41,854 bases of DNA from Desulfotignum sp. Lineage in GTDB: Bacteria > Desulfobacterota > Desulfobacteria > Desulfobacterales > Desulfobacteraceae. Shown here piece after piece: positions 9,258-18,587 of the stretch. The stretch covers positions 1 through 41,854 of the forward strand of contig JAIPDL010000028.1 of assembly GCA_021737695.1 (NCBI GenBank), written 5' to 3'. The position numbers and the translations under genes were made by a program. Every line of letters starts with the position of its first letter. The stretch's first letter is position 1. The notes below the pieces were generated by a model. It was given only the letters and a program-made list of their open reading frames with translations, had not been told where the DNA came from and did not search any database.

Positions 9258-9448
9258 CAGGCAGGTTTAAGAATGATTTTATGCCCCATCAGATTAATGT
9301 CTTCAATAATGCCGGATACCTCCTGCTGTTCACCCAGCAACCCTCTGAGAATGAACCGGTGTTCACCGGCCGGGGTGATGGCGGCCACGTTTTCCATGAT
9401 CAACGTTTCTGCGCCGTTTTCCTTTAAATATACATTGGATTCACACAT
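9257..9448 (-). CDS. CooT-family nickel-binding protein
   Basis: The small 63-aa protein begins MCESNVYL. The start is set at 9448 rather than an ATG six codons earlier because CooT family proteins begin Met-Cys, and Cys2 is a nickel ligand in Rhodospirillum rubrum CooT. GGAG lies 12 bases upstream, an acceptable if long spacing. The body (NVAAITPAGE, RGLLGEQQEVSG, HKIILK) matches the short beta-rich CooT family. These proteins are thought to help deliver nickel to enzymes such as CO dehydrogenase or hydrogenase. No such enzyme gene is in the window. It overlaps the M23 gene by one base. Confidence 0.82.
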   Translation of the reverse strand: MCESNVYLKENGAETLIMENVAAITPAGEHRFILRGLLGEQQEVSGIIEDINLMGHKIILKPA

Positions 9449-9496
9449 GATACGATATATCTCCATTTGAAAGTGTCAAAATTAAGCGTACAACAG

Positions 9497-9527
9497 ATGC
9501 TATCATAGCATTGTCAAGGATCTTGAC
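9497..9527. promoter_or_regulatory. Two adjacent dyads upstream of the CooT-like gene
   Basis: ATGCTAT-C-ATAGCAT (9497-9511) is a perfect 7-bp-arm palindrome. Next to it lies GTCAAG-GAT-CTTGAC (9513-9527). Both fall between the ExeA-like stop and the CooT start. A minus-strand TTGACA (9517 to 9512) sits in the second dyad and could be a -35 element, but no good -10 follows. This looks like an operator region for cooT-M23. Confidence 0.5.
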
Positions 9528-9535
9528 GCAAGCGC

Positions 9536-10579
9536 TCAACGGAAAAACAACCCAACAGCGGCCACGCCTGTTAAAACCGCGAGGGCAATGATGAGCAGAT
9601 ATTTCCGGCGGGATGGTTTCGCCGGTTCCTGGGACGGCTCTTCAGCCAGATGGGTTTGTTCGTTTTTGAGAATGGCTTTGGATTTTGATTCATAGACCCT
9701 TCCAGGCCCGGGGTCTTTGTGATCAGATGAGAGATCGGTTACCCGTTGGGTCATATGCCGTTCCGGTAACCGGGAAATGGACAATTCCCCGGCACATTCA
9801 TCAATCACTTGTCCGGAGATCTGTTCAAGGTTTTTCACATACCCGGTGAGCAGGGCATGATCACAAAGGATATTGATCTGCCGGGGCAGTCCCCGGGAAA
9901 ACCGGTGCACCCGTTGAATTGCTTCCGAAGAAAAAAGCGGTTTGGATGTGCCGGCCACCTGAAGCCGGTATTGGATGTATTCCCGGGTCTCTTCAGGGAT
10001 CAAGGGCTCGATGTGGTAATTCAGGGTGATCCGCTGGGCCAGTGCCCTGTTTGACGGCCGGGTCAGATGTTCCCTTAATTCCTGCTGCCCCACCAGAAAG
10101 ATATGTATCAGACTTCGGCCGTCTTTCTCAAAATTGGCCAGAAGCCGGATTTCATTGAGCAGCGCATCCGTGAGCACCTGGGCTTCATCAATGACCAGCA
10201 ACACTTTTTTTTTTTTGGCGGCCGCATTGTTTAAGAATTGTTCAAACCCAAGAAGAAATCGGCTCTTGGTGGTAAACAGGGTGTTATTCCCAAAAGATGC
10301 GGCAATATAATTAAAGAAATCAATACCGCTCATGCTGGGATTTTTGATGGCAGCCCGGATCACGGTGCGATCCAGAGATTTGAACAATGCATTGATCAAC
10401 GTGGTTTTTCCGGTACCCGTATCCCCGGTCAACAGCACCATGCCGGTATGGTCATCCACCTGGATGCCGTATTTGAGCATGGCAATGGCTTCCCGGTGTT
10501 TTTCTCCCAGCCATAGGAATGTGGGGTCCGTACTGATCTGGAAGGGGCTGGTCCCAAGTCCGTAAAATGAGTTGTACAT
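9536..10579 (-). CDS. ExeA/GspA-like AAA ATPase with C-terminal membrane anchor
   Basis: The 347-aa protein opens with the family signature MYNSFYGLGTSPFQISTDP. It has Walker A GDTGTGKTT (about residue 51) and Walker B VLLVIDEAQVL, followed by the AAA lid region. The C-terminus holds a basic patch and one membrane helix (YLLIIALAVLTGVAAVGLFF). Proteins of this kind (ExeA, GspA, also the ATPases next to exopolysaccharide loci) couple ATP hydrolysis to assembly of envelope complexes. It lacks the peptidoglycan-binding domain of full-length ExeA. It follows the NRPS gene by 81 bp, and an AAGGCGG motif precedes its ATG. No type II secretion genes are adjacent, so its partner is unknown. Confidence 0.85.
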   Translation of the reverse strand: MYNSFYGLGTSPFQISTDPTFLWLGEKHREAIAMLKYGIQVDDHTGMVLLTGDTGTGKTTLINALFKSLDRTVIRAAIKNPSMSGIDFFNYIAASFGNNTLFTTKSRFLLGFEQFLNNAAAKKKKVLLVIDEAQVLTDALLNEIRLLANFEKDGRSLIHIFLVGQQELREHLTRPSNRALAQRITLNYHIEPLIPEETREYIQYRLQVAGTSKPLFSSEAIQRVHRFSRGLPRQINILCDHALLTGYVKNLEQISGQVIDECAGELSISRLPERHMTQRVTDLSSDHKDPGPGRVYESKSKAILKNEQTHLAEEPSQEPAKPSRRKYLLIIALAVLTGVAAVGLFFR

Positions 10580-10660
10580 AACCGCCTTTTGCCGTTTGGC
10601 TTCATCAATATAAAGTTAAAATTTACCAGGGCCCCCATTAGAAATCAAGCTGAAAACACG

Positions 10661-13600
10661 CTATTCCTTTGCTAAGCACTGGATCACGGTGTGGATCTGA
10701 TCCGGGTCAAACCATGCCTGATGGGTGGCGTTCACTTGGATCCGATCCACATGGCCCCGGATATAGGTGCGCAGCTGGGGGGCGAATTTTTCATTCCACA
10801 AAAAAGAATCCAGGATAACGGCATTCCCATGATACGGCATGGGGATATAGGATTCATAGGCTTTCCAGAAAGCATCCTCCATGAGACGCATCTGCAGGTC
10901 CTCGGGCAGGGTCCGGCCCGTAGCGGCATACAGTCTCTGGCGCTGGGCATCCAGCTCCAGAGAGACCCGGTGAAGTTTTTCCCGGGTCTTGGGCGCTATT
11001 TTTTTCAACAGGTATCGGATGCCGAACCGGCGCATGCCTTTGATATGGTGCCCCACAAAAGCGGACACCCCTTTTTTCTGCCAGAATTCATCGATCAGTA
11101 CCAGTTTTTCAACCGGTTTGCCCATGCTCGATATCTGGGTGGCGATTTCAAAAGCAGTCACGGCATACCGGCAGAATCCGATGATGATATACGGCCCGGT
11201 CGGCTGAACCCGCAGGATTTCCCGGACGTTCTGCCGGGCGATTTCCCAGATGTCTAAAGGGATGATGCGTTTTTTTTCCATGCGGTGGGCCAATATGGTC
11301 ACCCGGTAAAACGGATGTCCGTCCAGGTCCTGGTGCCGGAACGCCGGAATATTTTCGTCCGTGCCGGCAACAAAAAAAACTGGGGTGCGGTCTCCTTGGG
11401 TCTGGATGGAATCAACGCTGCGCATTTGGATGTCCGCATTTTTTTCTTTGATCAATCCGGCCATGTCTGAAAACAAAGGATTGCGAAATACGGCCAAAAC
11501 CGGCAATGACAGTTTGAATTCCTTTTCAATGGCCGTGATCATTCGGATGGCTGTCAAAGAAGATCCGCCGGCATCAAAAAAATGGGTGCCCGGATCGGTG
11601 ATCGCCATATCAAGAATTTTTTCCCAGATGGATTTCAGCTGTTTCCCATGGTCGGATTCAAACAAGGAAAGGGATGGGCGTTCTTTGCCGGTATCTGACA
11701 AAAATGGATCCGGGTCGAACAAGGGCCGGACAATGCCGTCTGTCTGCCCGGCCAGGGCCTGGTAATCGGTTTTGCCTGAAACGGTTTGGGGAAACTCTTT
11801 GACAATGGCGACGGCGGATGGACACATATATTCGGGCAGCCGGGCACAAAGCCAGGATTTAAAGGCCTGGACATCAAAATCAGCGTGCCCGGAAGCATGC
11901 TGGGCTGCCAGGGGGGATAAAACAATAAATGCAATGGTTCTCACATGGCCGTCAACATTTTTTTCCACGGTGACGGCACAGTGTTCAATTCCGGGATACA
12001 GGGTGGCGGTTTTTTCGATTTCGCCGGGTTCCACGCGGAATCCCCGGATTTTCACCTGCCGGTCCATTCGTCCTTTAAAAACAATCTGGCCGGACGGGGT
12101 GAGCAATGTCCGGTCCCGGGTTTTAAAAAAAAGCGTGTCTTGTCCGGCATCTGCCACGGGAACGAACCGGTCCCGGGTCAAGGCGGGTTGATTCAGATAT
12201 CCTCTGGCCGTTTGCGGGCCGCCGACATACAGCTCACCGGCAACGCCGAAAGGCGACGGCTGATTGAAATGATTTAAAATACACAGATTGACGGTTGGAA
12301 ACGGGCCGCCGATGGGGACTTCACCGGTTTCATCCGATTTTTGATCCAGGTCGGCAAAGGTCACGGCCACCGTGGTTTCCGTGGGGCCATATGTGTTCAC
12401 CAGCCTGACAAATACGGGGGCATGTCTGCGCCATTTTTCAACCCGTTCAGGATCGGCTTCGTCCCCGCCAATGATGACCAGCCGCAATGGGTCGGGAATA
12501 TGCAGGGTCTCCAGGCTGTCCGTGAGCATATGCCAGTATGCCGTGGGCAAATCCACAATGGTGATTTGTTCTTTGGCGCAATATGAGAAAAATTCCGATG
12601 GGGTGTGGACAATGCCCCGGGGTTTGATGACCAGGGATGCCCCGGAATACAGGGCCGGAAAAATCTCTTCCACGGAGGCGTCAAAACTGATGGAAGCAAA
12701 TTGCAGGATCCGGTCACTGGGTTGAATCTCGTAAAGATCCGCCGCAGCTTTGGTGAAAGATGTCAGAGACGCGTGCTCTATGATCACCCCCTTGGGAAGG
12801 CCCGTGGACCCGGAGGTATAAATGATGTATGCCGTATTTTCCGGCGCCACCGGGGTTTCCGGATTGGTTTCCGGCATGGTTGCCACCCCCGGCAGATCCC
12901 TGTCCATTAAAATCAGAACCCCATGGGTTGACGGCACTTTTTTCCACAATTTTTCCGTGGTGACGATAAAGTCGGGTTCAGCATCCGCCAGGATATGCCG
13001 GAGCCGTTCTTCCGGACAGGTGCGGTCCACGGGAATATAACAGCAACCCGATTTCAAAATACCCAAGAGCAAACCAATGGTATCAGCGGTCTGGGGCATG
13101 AATACCAGGACCTTTTTTTCCGGTGCGGCCCCCTGTGTTAATAGATAATGGGCCATCTGGTTGGCGGATGTGTTGAGCTGATCGTATGTGACCTGTTTCT
13201 GGGAATCTTTGACCGCGGTCACCGCCGGGTTGAAGGATGCCTGAATTTCAAACAGATGGTGAATACAGCTGGTGGGTCTGGCAAATTGTTTCCGGGTATG
13301 GAGTTTTTCCGCAATTTGATCCTGTTCTTTCCGGGTGAGCACCGGCAGGTCTGTGAGCGGCGCATCCGGGGTTTCAGCCGCTGATTTCAGGCAGGTTTGA
13401 AAATGGGACAGGATCTGTTCAATGGTGTCGGATGTGAATTTGCGCTGATCATATTCAATGCTGATCTGAAGCGTATCCGTTCCCTGGACGGTGAGAAATA
13501 TGCCGGCCGGAGTCCGTTCCAGCAGCGCGATATCTTTGCAGGCCATGGGTTTTTTATACGGGGTCAACGCGGCATCCAGCGACTGGTAGTCATAGGAAAA

Positions 13601-16600
13601 ATAGATTTCAGACAAAGGCTGGCTGCCTTTGATGGGGCTGCATGCCTGAATTTCAGCCAATGGCATATGCTGGAACCGGCGCACCTGGTTCCAGTTTTTT
13701 CGGATATCTGAAACCAGGTTCACCAGGGACTGCCGGGGATCGATTTGGATTCTGACCGGCAGGGTATTGATATACAGGCCGGTTTTTTCCTGGCTGTCCG
13801 GAATAAAGTGGCGTACCGATACAGTGGCCCCGAAAAGAATATCCGTGCGTCCCGTATAATGACTGAGTAAAATGGCCCAGGCCCCCATCAGAAATGTGTT
13901 CAGGGTTAAATGGTTTTTCCGGCAAACCCGTTTGATTTTCCGGGTGGTTTCCGCGGGCAGACCGGTCTGGTGCAGTCCGGTGGTCAAGGGGATGGCGTGC
14001 TGCTGTCGCCGGGCTTCCGGCCGGTTTTTTTCGGTGTCCTGGAAAGGAAACACCATGGGAGACGTGAACCCTTTGAGCTGACGGGTCCAGAATTCTTTGT
14101 CCGATTGATCGGATGGGCGGTTTAACCAGTTGATATAAGTTTTGAATGATCCGGATTTTTTCAGCTGAATTTCGGGATTCTGGTAGGCGGCAAACAGGTC
14201 TTTGAGTATGAGCACCATGGATCGGCCGTCGGCAATGCAGTGATGAAAACTCCAGATGCAGGTGAAAACACGGGGACCGGTCTTTATCAGGGCGATTCTG
14301 AAAAGCGGGGGGGTGTCCAGTGAAAATCCCAACCGCCGGTCCGCTTTGAGAAACATGTCCAGGTATTCTTTTTTTTCAAATGCGGCAAACCGGCTCCAGT
14401 CATTGAATTCGATTGTTACAGACGGCCCGGGGGCAAAAAATTGCCCGGGTTCCTCCAAACCTTTCCAGGCAAAGCCTAAGCAAAGCGTATTGTGGGAGGC
14501 AATGACCCGGTTCCATGCATCTGAAAATCGATCCGGGTCGATGGGTTGATGCATGTCAAATACCACCTGTTCCACATAACAGCCGGCCCCCTGGGGGGCC
14601 CGCAGGGTTTCCATGAGCATGGCGTGCTGCATGGGCGATACGCTGAACCGGCCGGTATCCAGCGCGTCGTCCAACGGGGTGTCCGGGTGGTTCAAACAGG
14701 TGAAGACAATGCGGGAAAACTGGCTGGAAACAGTTTCCATCTCCTGGGGGGAAAATGCGGCGGTCCGGTATTTGAACCATCCGGTGAGCCGGGTTTTTTG
14801 TTCATACAGCTCCAGGGTGAGATCCATGTTAGTGGCAGGCGGCTGAATCATCAGCCGGTCGCATTGGTTTCCGGGAATGGACAACACCGGCAGATCCATG
14901 GTCTGCATGAGGAAAAGGGAATTAAAACAAGGCGTACTTTGTCCCTGTTCCCGACAGAATCGGGAGATTCGGTAAAAAGGAATGTGCCGATACTGCATCA
15001 GGCGGTGTAAAATCTTTTTCAGCTGGGTCAACAATTCGATAAACGTCCGGTCCGTGCGGAAGGGATGTCTGACCACCAGGGTGTTCATGAAAAAACCAAT
15101 GGTTTCTTCCGTGTCCGTCTGATCTCGACCGGCATGGGCAATACCGGTCACCTGGTTTTTTTCACCATGGAAAAGCACCAGGGTCAGATGGAAACACAAG
15201 AGCAATACGGCAAAGGGCGTGGTATGATGGGCAGCTGCCAGCGATCTGATATCTGTCAGATGTGTTGTATCCATGTGGATGGGGCAGGTGGCAGCGGTAA
15301 AATCGGTCGGATCGATCTGAACGGGTTGCGGCAGGTTGTTTAAATAGGATTCAAAAAAAGGACGGGCCGCATCCCACTGCTGTTCATCGGTTTTCAGCTG
15401 CCGGGCCACATATGCGAGAAAATCGGTCCCGGGCCGCACATGTTCTGACATGGCCCGCCCGGATGAGTCCGGGGCCGTCATCTTGGTATAAACCCCATTG
15501 ATATCTTTGATGAACAGCCCGGCAGACCATCCGTCAAAAATAATATGGTGAAACACGAAACAGACCAGTGCCCGGCCCTGGTCATCTGTGAATAGCGCGG
15601 TTCTGAAAAGCGGGCCGGCTTCCAGATCAAAGGGGCGGGTGATCTGCGTTAAAAGCGGTGCCATGATATCTGGATTTAATTCAGACCCGATGTTTTCAGG
15701 CAAGGCACAGGGCAGGGTCTGATGGATGAAATCCAGTTCAGTGGTTCGCACCGTCTGGCAGGGATGATTGCCTGCCATGTCAACCACGAGATTCAGGGCC
15801 GGGTGCTGTCGGGCCACAAAACCCACGGCCTGCTTAAGGATTGCCGGATCAATATGTCCTTGAACCGCATACACCAGAGGGATATGATACACGGACGTTC
15901 CCGGGTGAAGTTTTTCAAAGACCCAGATCAGGTGCTGGTCCGCCAGAAGGGGAAGAGGACCCTCCCTATGGCTTGATGACAGCAGGATTTCCGGGGACCC
16001 TGTCCGGATTGCCCGGGTTTGGCCCGGCCGATGTCCATCCGGCAGGGCAAGAGACAGATGGTCGGTAAAATCCTGAAGTATCGGATGGGTGAACAAGGTG
16101 TCCAGTGTCAGGTCCGTGCCAAAGGCCTGGTTGATTCGGGACAGGATTTTGACGCCGGCAATGGAATCTCCCCCCAACAGCAAAAAGTGATCGTCCAGAG
16201 ACAATGCATCCTGTTTCAGTATCTGCTGCCATATCCGGCGCACCTGTGTTTGCAGATCCGTCAAAAAAGGGGGCGGGGCAACAGGGGCGATGTCAGACAA
16301 AGGATCTGCCTCCGGTTCAAGGTCATTTCCAGCGATCAGCATGGCCCGGTCGATTTTTCCCCGGGAAGTTTGGGGCAGGGCCGGCAGAAAGATCAATACA
16401 TCCGGCAACAGGGTTCTGGGCAGTTTTTCAGCCAGAAAGTCCATGAGCCGGGTCTTGTCAGGATCGGCATTGATATAGGCTGTCAGGCGCTCCCGTCCAT
16501 CCGGATTTTTTTTAAGCACCACCGCCGCCTGACTGATGCCGGGAAACGCCGTGATCACCTGTTCAATTTCCCCGGGTTCGATGCGTATGCCCTTATGTTT

Positions 16601-17902
16601 GATCTGAAAATCAATTCGTCCGGAAAATATCAGATTGCCGTCATCCAGCCACATGCCCAAATCCCCTGTTTTGTACATCCGGCCCTCCGGGGAGTCCACA
16701 GGGAGATCTGAAAAAGGGTTGGGAACGAATCTGCGGGCCGATTGTTCAGGATCATTTACATATCCGTTTGCCACCTGGATGCCGGCGATGCAGATTTCCC
16801 CTTTTTTCCCTTTTTCCACGGGACGGCCGCCGGAATCCAGCACAAAGATTTGGAGATTGGGAACCGGTCTGCCAATGGGGGTGATTTCGGTTTCCGGCAA
16901 CCTCATTGGCACGGGATATAATGTGGCGCAGACCGTGGCTTCGGCCGGTCCATATCCATTGATCAGGCACAGATCCGGGTGCCGCTGTTTGATTTGATAA
17001 AGCAATCGGGCTGCAATGGCGGATACGCCGGTGAGCAGCCGTTTCAGGCACATGGGAAACACAGGGGCCCGGGCCAGATCCGCCATCATGAACGGCGGGA
17101 TATAGGCGGAGGTGATTTGGTTGTCAATCAGATATTGAATAAACGCGTCTGCATCAAACCGGACCGTGTCATCGGGGATGAACAGGGTGGCCCCGGACGT
17201 CAGAGCGGACCAGATTTCATAAACCGACACATCAAAGTTCAGGCTCGACCACAGGGAACAGCGGTCCCCGGGGCTGATGGGCATCAGTTGATCAAATGCC
17301 GCCAACAGGTTGACCAGGGCCTGATGGGGGATGGGAATGCCCTTGGGTGTGCCCGTGGAACCGGAGGTATGGATGATATAGGCGGGGGATGCCGGGTCAC
17401 AGGCAGGGGCTGAACTTAAAATTTTCCTGTTTTGACCGGGGTAGCCCGGGCCATTTTCAGCAGGATCCTTTTCAAGGATATATTGTCCGGTTTTCAGAAT
17501 TTTTACCGGAATTTCCAGTTCCGGGCTGAGCCGGTGAACCAGATCCGGTAAAGTGATCACCTGGGCCGGGTTGATCCGGTGGATCATTTTCCGGGTTCTT
17601 TCCGCCGGGTCATTGATATCCAGGGGAACATAGGCGGCGCCGGTTTTGAGAATGCCCATGGCGGCAACCATGAATGTAATACCGGGTGGCATAAAGACAG
17701 CCACCCGGTTGCCGGACAGGGTTTCGTCGGCTTGCAGTTCTGTTGCCAGCCGGTCTGATTCCCGGTCCAGGCCTTTGTAAGACATCGCATGGTCCCCTTG
17801 AACCACGGCAGACTGTGTTGGAAACTGTCCGGCAATGGCGCTAAACTGCGGGTGGAGGCATGAACGTGTCACAGACCCCGGTTGTCTTGATTTCTCGGTC
17901 AT
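10661..17902 (-). CDS. Nonribosomal peptide synthetase, A-T-C-C-A-T-TE
   Basis: The 2413-aa multidomain enzyme contains, in order: adenylation A1 (about 15-520; HTSGSTGTPKG near 175), carrier T1 (LGGDSIAG, Ser580), condensation C1 (about 645-1070; HHIIFDG near 786), condensation C2 (about 1085-1510; HHCIADG near 1221), adenylation A2 (about 1545-2050; YTSGSTGLPKG near 1696), carrier T2 (AGGSSLTAI, Ser2115) and thioesterase (about 2150-2413). Two amino acids would be activated. C1 carries the condensation-type IGFFMNT motif, so it is not an epimerase. The TE motif is GFCRYA with Cys2244 in place of the usual serine; LVLIDEF and THQAWFDP give the likely Asp and His. By manual alignment the A2 pocket holds Glu and Asp at positions 239 and 278, suggesting a basic (lysine-like) substrate. 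Its ATG overlaps the upstream stop (ATGA). No phosphopantetheinyl transferase or exporter is in the window. Confidence 0.95.
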   Translation of the reverse strand: MTEKSRQPGSVTRSCLHPQFSAIAGQFPTQSAVVQGDHAMSYKGLDRESDRLATELQADETLSGNRVAVFMPPGITFMVAAMGILKTGAAYVPLDINDPAERTRKMIHRINPAQVITLPDLVHRLSPELEIPVKILKTGQYILEKDPAENGPGYPGQNRKILSSAPACDPASPAYIIHTSGSTGTPKGIPIPHQALVNLLAAFDQLMPISPGDRCSLWSSLNFDVSVYEIWSALTSGATLFIPDDTVRFDADAFIQYLIDNQITSAYIPPFMMADLARAPVFPMCLKRLLTGVSAIAARLLYQIKQRHPDLCLINGYGPAEATVCATLYPVPMRLPETEITPIGRPVPNLQIFVLDSGGRPVEKGKKGEICIAGIQVANGYVNDPEQSARRFVPNPFSDLPVDSPEGRMYKTGDLGMWLDDGNLIFSGRIDFQIKHKGIRIEPGEIEQVITAFPGISQAAVVLKKNPDGRERLTAYINADPDKTRLMDFLAEKLPRTLLPDVLIFLPALPQTSRGKIDRAMLIAGNDLEPEADPLSDIAPVAPPPFLTDLQTQVRRIWQQILKQDALSLDDHFLLLGGDSIAGVKILSRINQAFGTDLTLDTLFTHPILQDFTDHLSLALPDGHRPGQTRAIRTGSPEILLSSSHREGPLPLLADQHLIWVFEKLHPGTSVYHIPLVYAVQGHIDPAILKQAVGFVARQHPALNLVVDMAGNHPCQTVRTTELDFIHQTLPCALPENIGSELNPDIMAPLLTQITRPFDLEAGPLFRTALFTDDQGRALVCFVFHHIIFDGWSAGLFIKDINGVYTKMTAPDSSGRAMSEHVRPGTDFLAYVARQLKTDEQQWDAARPFFESYLNNLPQPVQIDPTDFTAATCPIHMDTTHLTDIRSLAAAHHTTPFAVLLLCFHLTLVLFHGEKNQVTGIAHAGRDQTDTEETIGFFMNTLVVRHPFRTDRTFIELLTQLKKILHRLMQYRHIPFYRISRFCREQGQSTPCFNSLFLMQTMDLPVLSIPGNQCDRLMIQPPATNMDLTLELYEQKTRLTGWFKYRTAAFSPQEMETVSSQFSRIVFTCLNHPDTPLDDALDTGRFSVSPMQHAMLMETLRAPQGAGCYVEQVVFDMHQPIDPDRFSDAWNRVIASHNTLCLGFAWKGLEEPGQFFAPGPSVTIEFNDWSRFAAFEKKEYLDMFLKADRRLGFSLDTPPLFRIALIKTGPRVFTCIWSFHHCIADGRSMVLILKDLFAAYQNPEIQLKKSGSFKTYINWLNRPSDQSDKEFWTRQLKGFTSPMVFPFQDTEKNRPEARRQQHAIPLTTGLHQTGLPAETTRKIKRVCRKNHLTLNTFLMGAWAILLSHYTGRTDILFGATVSVRHFIPDSQEKTGLYINTLPVRIQIDPRQSLVNLVSDIRKNWNQVRRFQHMPLAEIQACSPIKGSQPLSEIYFSYDYQSLDAALTPYKKPMACKDIALLERTPAGIFLTVQGTDTLQISIEYDQRKFTSDTIEQILSHFQTCLKSAAETPDAPLTDLPVLTRKEQDQIAEKLHTRKQFARPTSCIHHLFEIQASFNPAVTAVKDSQKQVTYDQLNTSANQMAHYLLTQGAAPEKKVLVFMPQTADTIGLLLGILKSGCCYIPVDRTCPEERLRHILADAEPDFIVTTEKLWKKVPSTHGVLILMDRDLPGVATMPETNPETPVAPENTAYIIYTSGSTGLPKGVIIEHASLTSFTKAAADLYEIQPSDRILQFASISFDASVEEIFPALYSGASLVIKPRGIVHTPSEFFSYCAKEQITIVDLPTAYWHMLTDSLETLHIPDPLRLVIIGGDEADPERVEKWRRHAPVFVRLVNTYGPTETTVAVTFADLDQKSDETGEVPIGGPFPTVNLCILNHFNQPSPFGVAGELYVGGPQTARGYLNQPALTRDRFVPVADAGQDTLFFKTRDRTLLTPSGQIVFKGRMDRQVKIRGFRVEPGEIEKTATLYPGIEHCAVTVEKNVDGHVRTIAFIVLSPLAAQHASGHADFDVQAFKSWLCARLPEYMCPSAVAIVKEFPQTVSGKTDYQALAGQTDGIVRPLFDPDPFLSDTGKERPSLSLFESDHGKQLKSIWEKILDMAITDPGTHFFDAGGSSLTAIRMITAIEKEFKLSLPVLAVFRNPLFSDMAGLIKEKNADIQMRSVDSIQTQGDRTPVFFVAGTDENIPAFRHQDLDGHPFYRVTILAHRMEKKRIIPLDIWEIARQNVREILRVQPTGPYIIIGFCRYAVTAFEIATQISSMGKPVEKLVLIDEFWQKKGVSAFVGHHIKGMRRFGIRYLLKKIAPKTREKLHRVSLELDAQRQRLYAATGRTLPEDLQMRLMEDAFWKAYESYIPMPYHGNAVILDSFLWNEKFAPQLRTYIRGHVDRIQVNATHQAWFDPDQIHTVIQCLAKE

Positions 17903-18534
17903 GGTGTCTCTTTTCTGATCAAAAGGCCGGTGGTGGATACCAGGATTCTGAGGGCCACGGGTTTGTCTGCGGTGATGAATGTGGCCGAGCCATACTCGGC
18001 ATCCACCAGAAATTTCAAGGAGGTAAACCGGTGCCGCAGATCAAACAGATCCAGGGGGTTTTCCCGGGACAGGGCATACACGGTGCGCTCCCTGGAGATT
18101 TCCTGTTCCAGGCGGGTGTAACGGCCGGATACCCGGTCCAGCGCATAAAAGGTGTGCAGTCCCAGAAAATTGGCCACCGGTTTCCATTTAAGAATATGGG
18201 CATCCACATACAGCTGATCCCCGGCCAGAACAAAGGTGTTTGTATCGCCATCGGGCATGTGGAATCGCGCGATGAAACGCTGGTTTTCCATGGGGTCGAT
18301 TTCCACGGTCGCCGCCAAAGTTTCCGTGGTCAAAGCAAGATATCCCCGGGTGGCGATACTGATGGTGCCGCACAGGGCGAACAAACAGATCATGAGCAGG
18401 GCGGTCACAAAATGCAGGGCCGGAGAGAACAGCCTCTTTTTTTTCAGAGACTTAAGGGTCACCCCGAGAAAAACGATTGCCAGAAGTGCCGAGGCCAGAG
18501 CCGCAATCACCAAAGGATCTTTGAGGATCATCAT
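17899..18534 (-). CDS. Uncharacterised two-helix membrane protein, coupled to the NRPS
   Basis: The 211-aa protein has two membrane helices (about residues 8-26 and 42-62) and a soluble extracytoplasmic domain with GDQLYVDAHILKWKP, GRYTRLEQE and DAEYGSATF segments. I recall similar proteins in other Proteobacteria with the uninformative label cation/multidrug efflux pump. No transporter fold is visible, so that name should not be trusted. Its stop overlaps the NRPS start by four bases, so the two are translated together. A link to product export or envelope placement is conceivable but only inference. GGAG lies about ten bases before ATG 18534. Confidence 0.7.
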   Translation of the reverse strand: MMILKDPLVIAALASALLAIVFLGVTLKSLKKKRLFSPALHFVTALLMICLFALCGTISIATRGYLALTTETLAATVEIDPMENQRFIARFHMPDGDTNTFVLAGDQLYVDAHILKWKPVANFLGLHTFYALDRVSGRYTRLEQEISRERTVYALSRENPLDLFDLRHRFTSLKFLVDAEYGSATFITADKPVALRILVSTTGLLIRKETP

Positions 18535-18587
18535 GTCTGCTCATCTCCGGTGTGTCAAAGGTGTCTTTTGGAAGGAAATCAAGCCCT

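Noticed and set aside
14600..16000. C1 domain of the NRPS as an epimerisation domain, which would make the layout ordinary
   Set aside because: The motifs read IGFFMNT and LADQHLIWVFEKL as in condensation domains, not the GWFT...YP type of epimerases.
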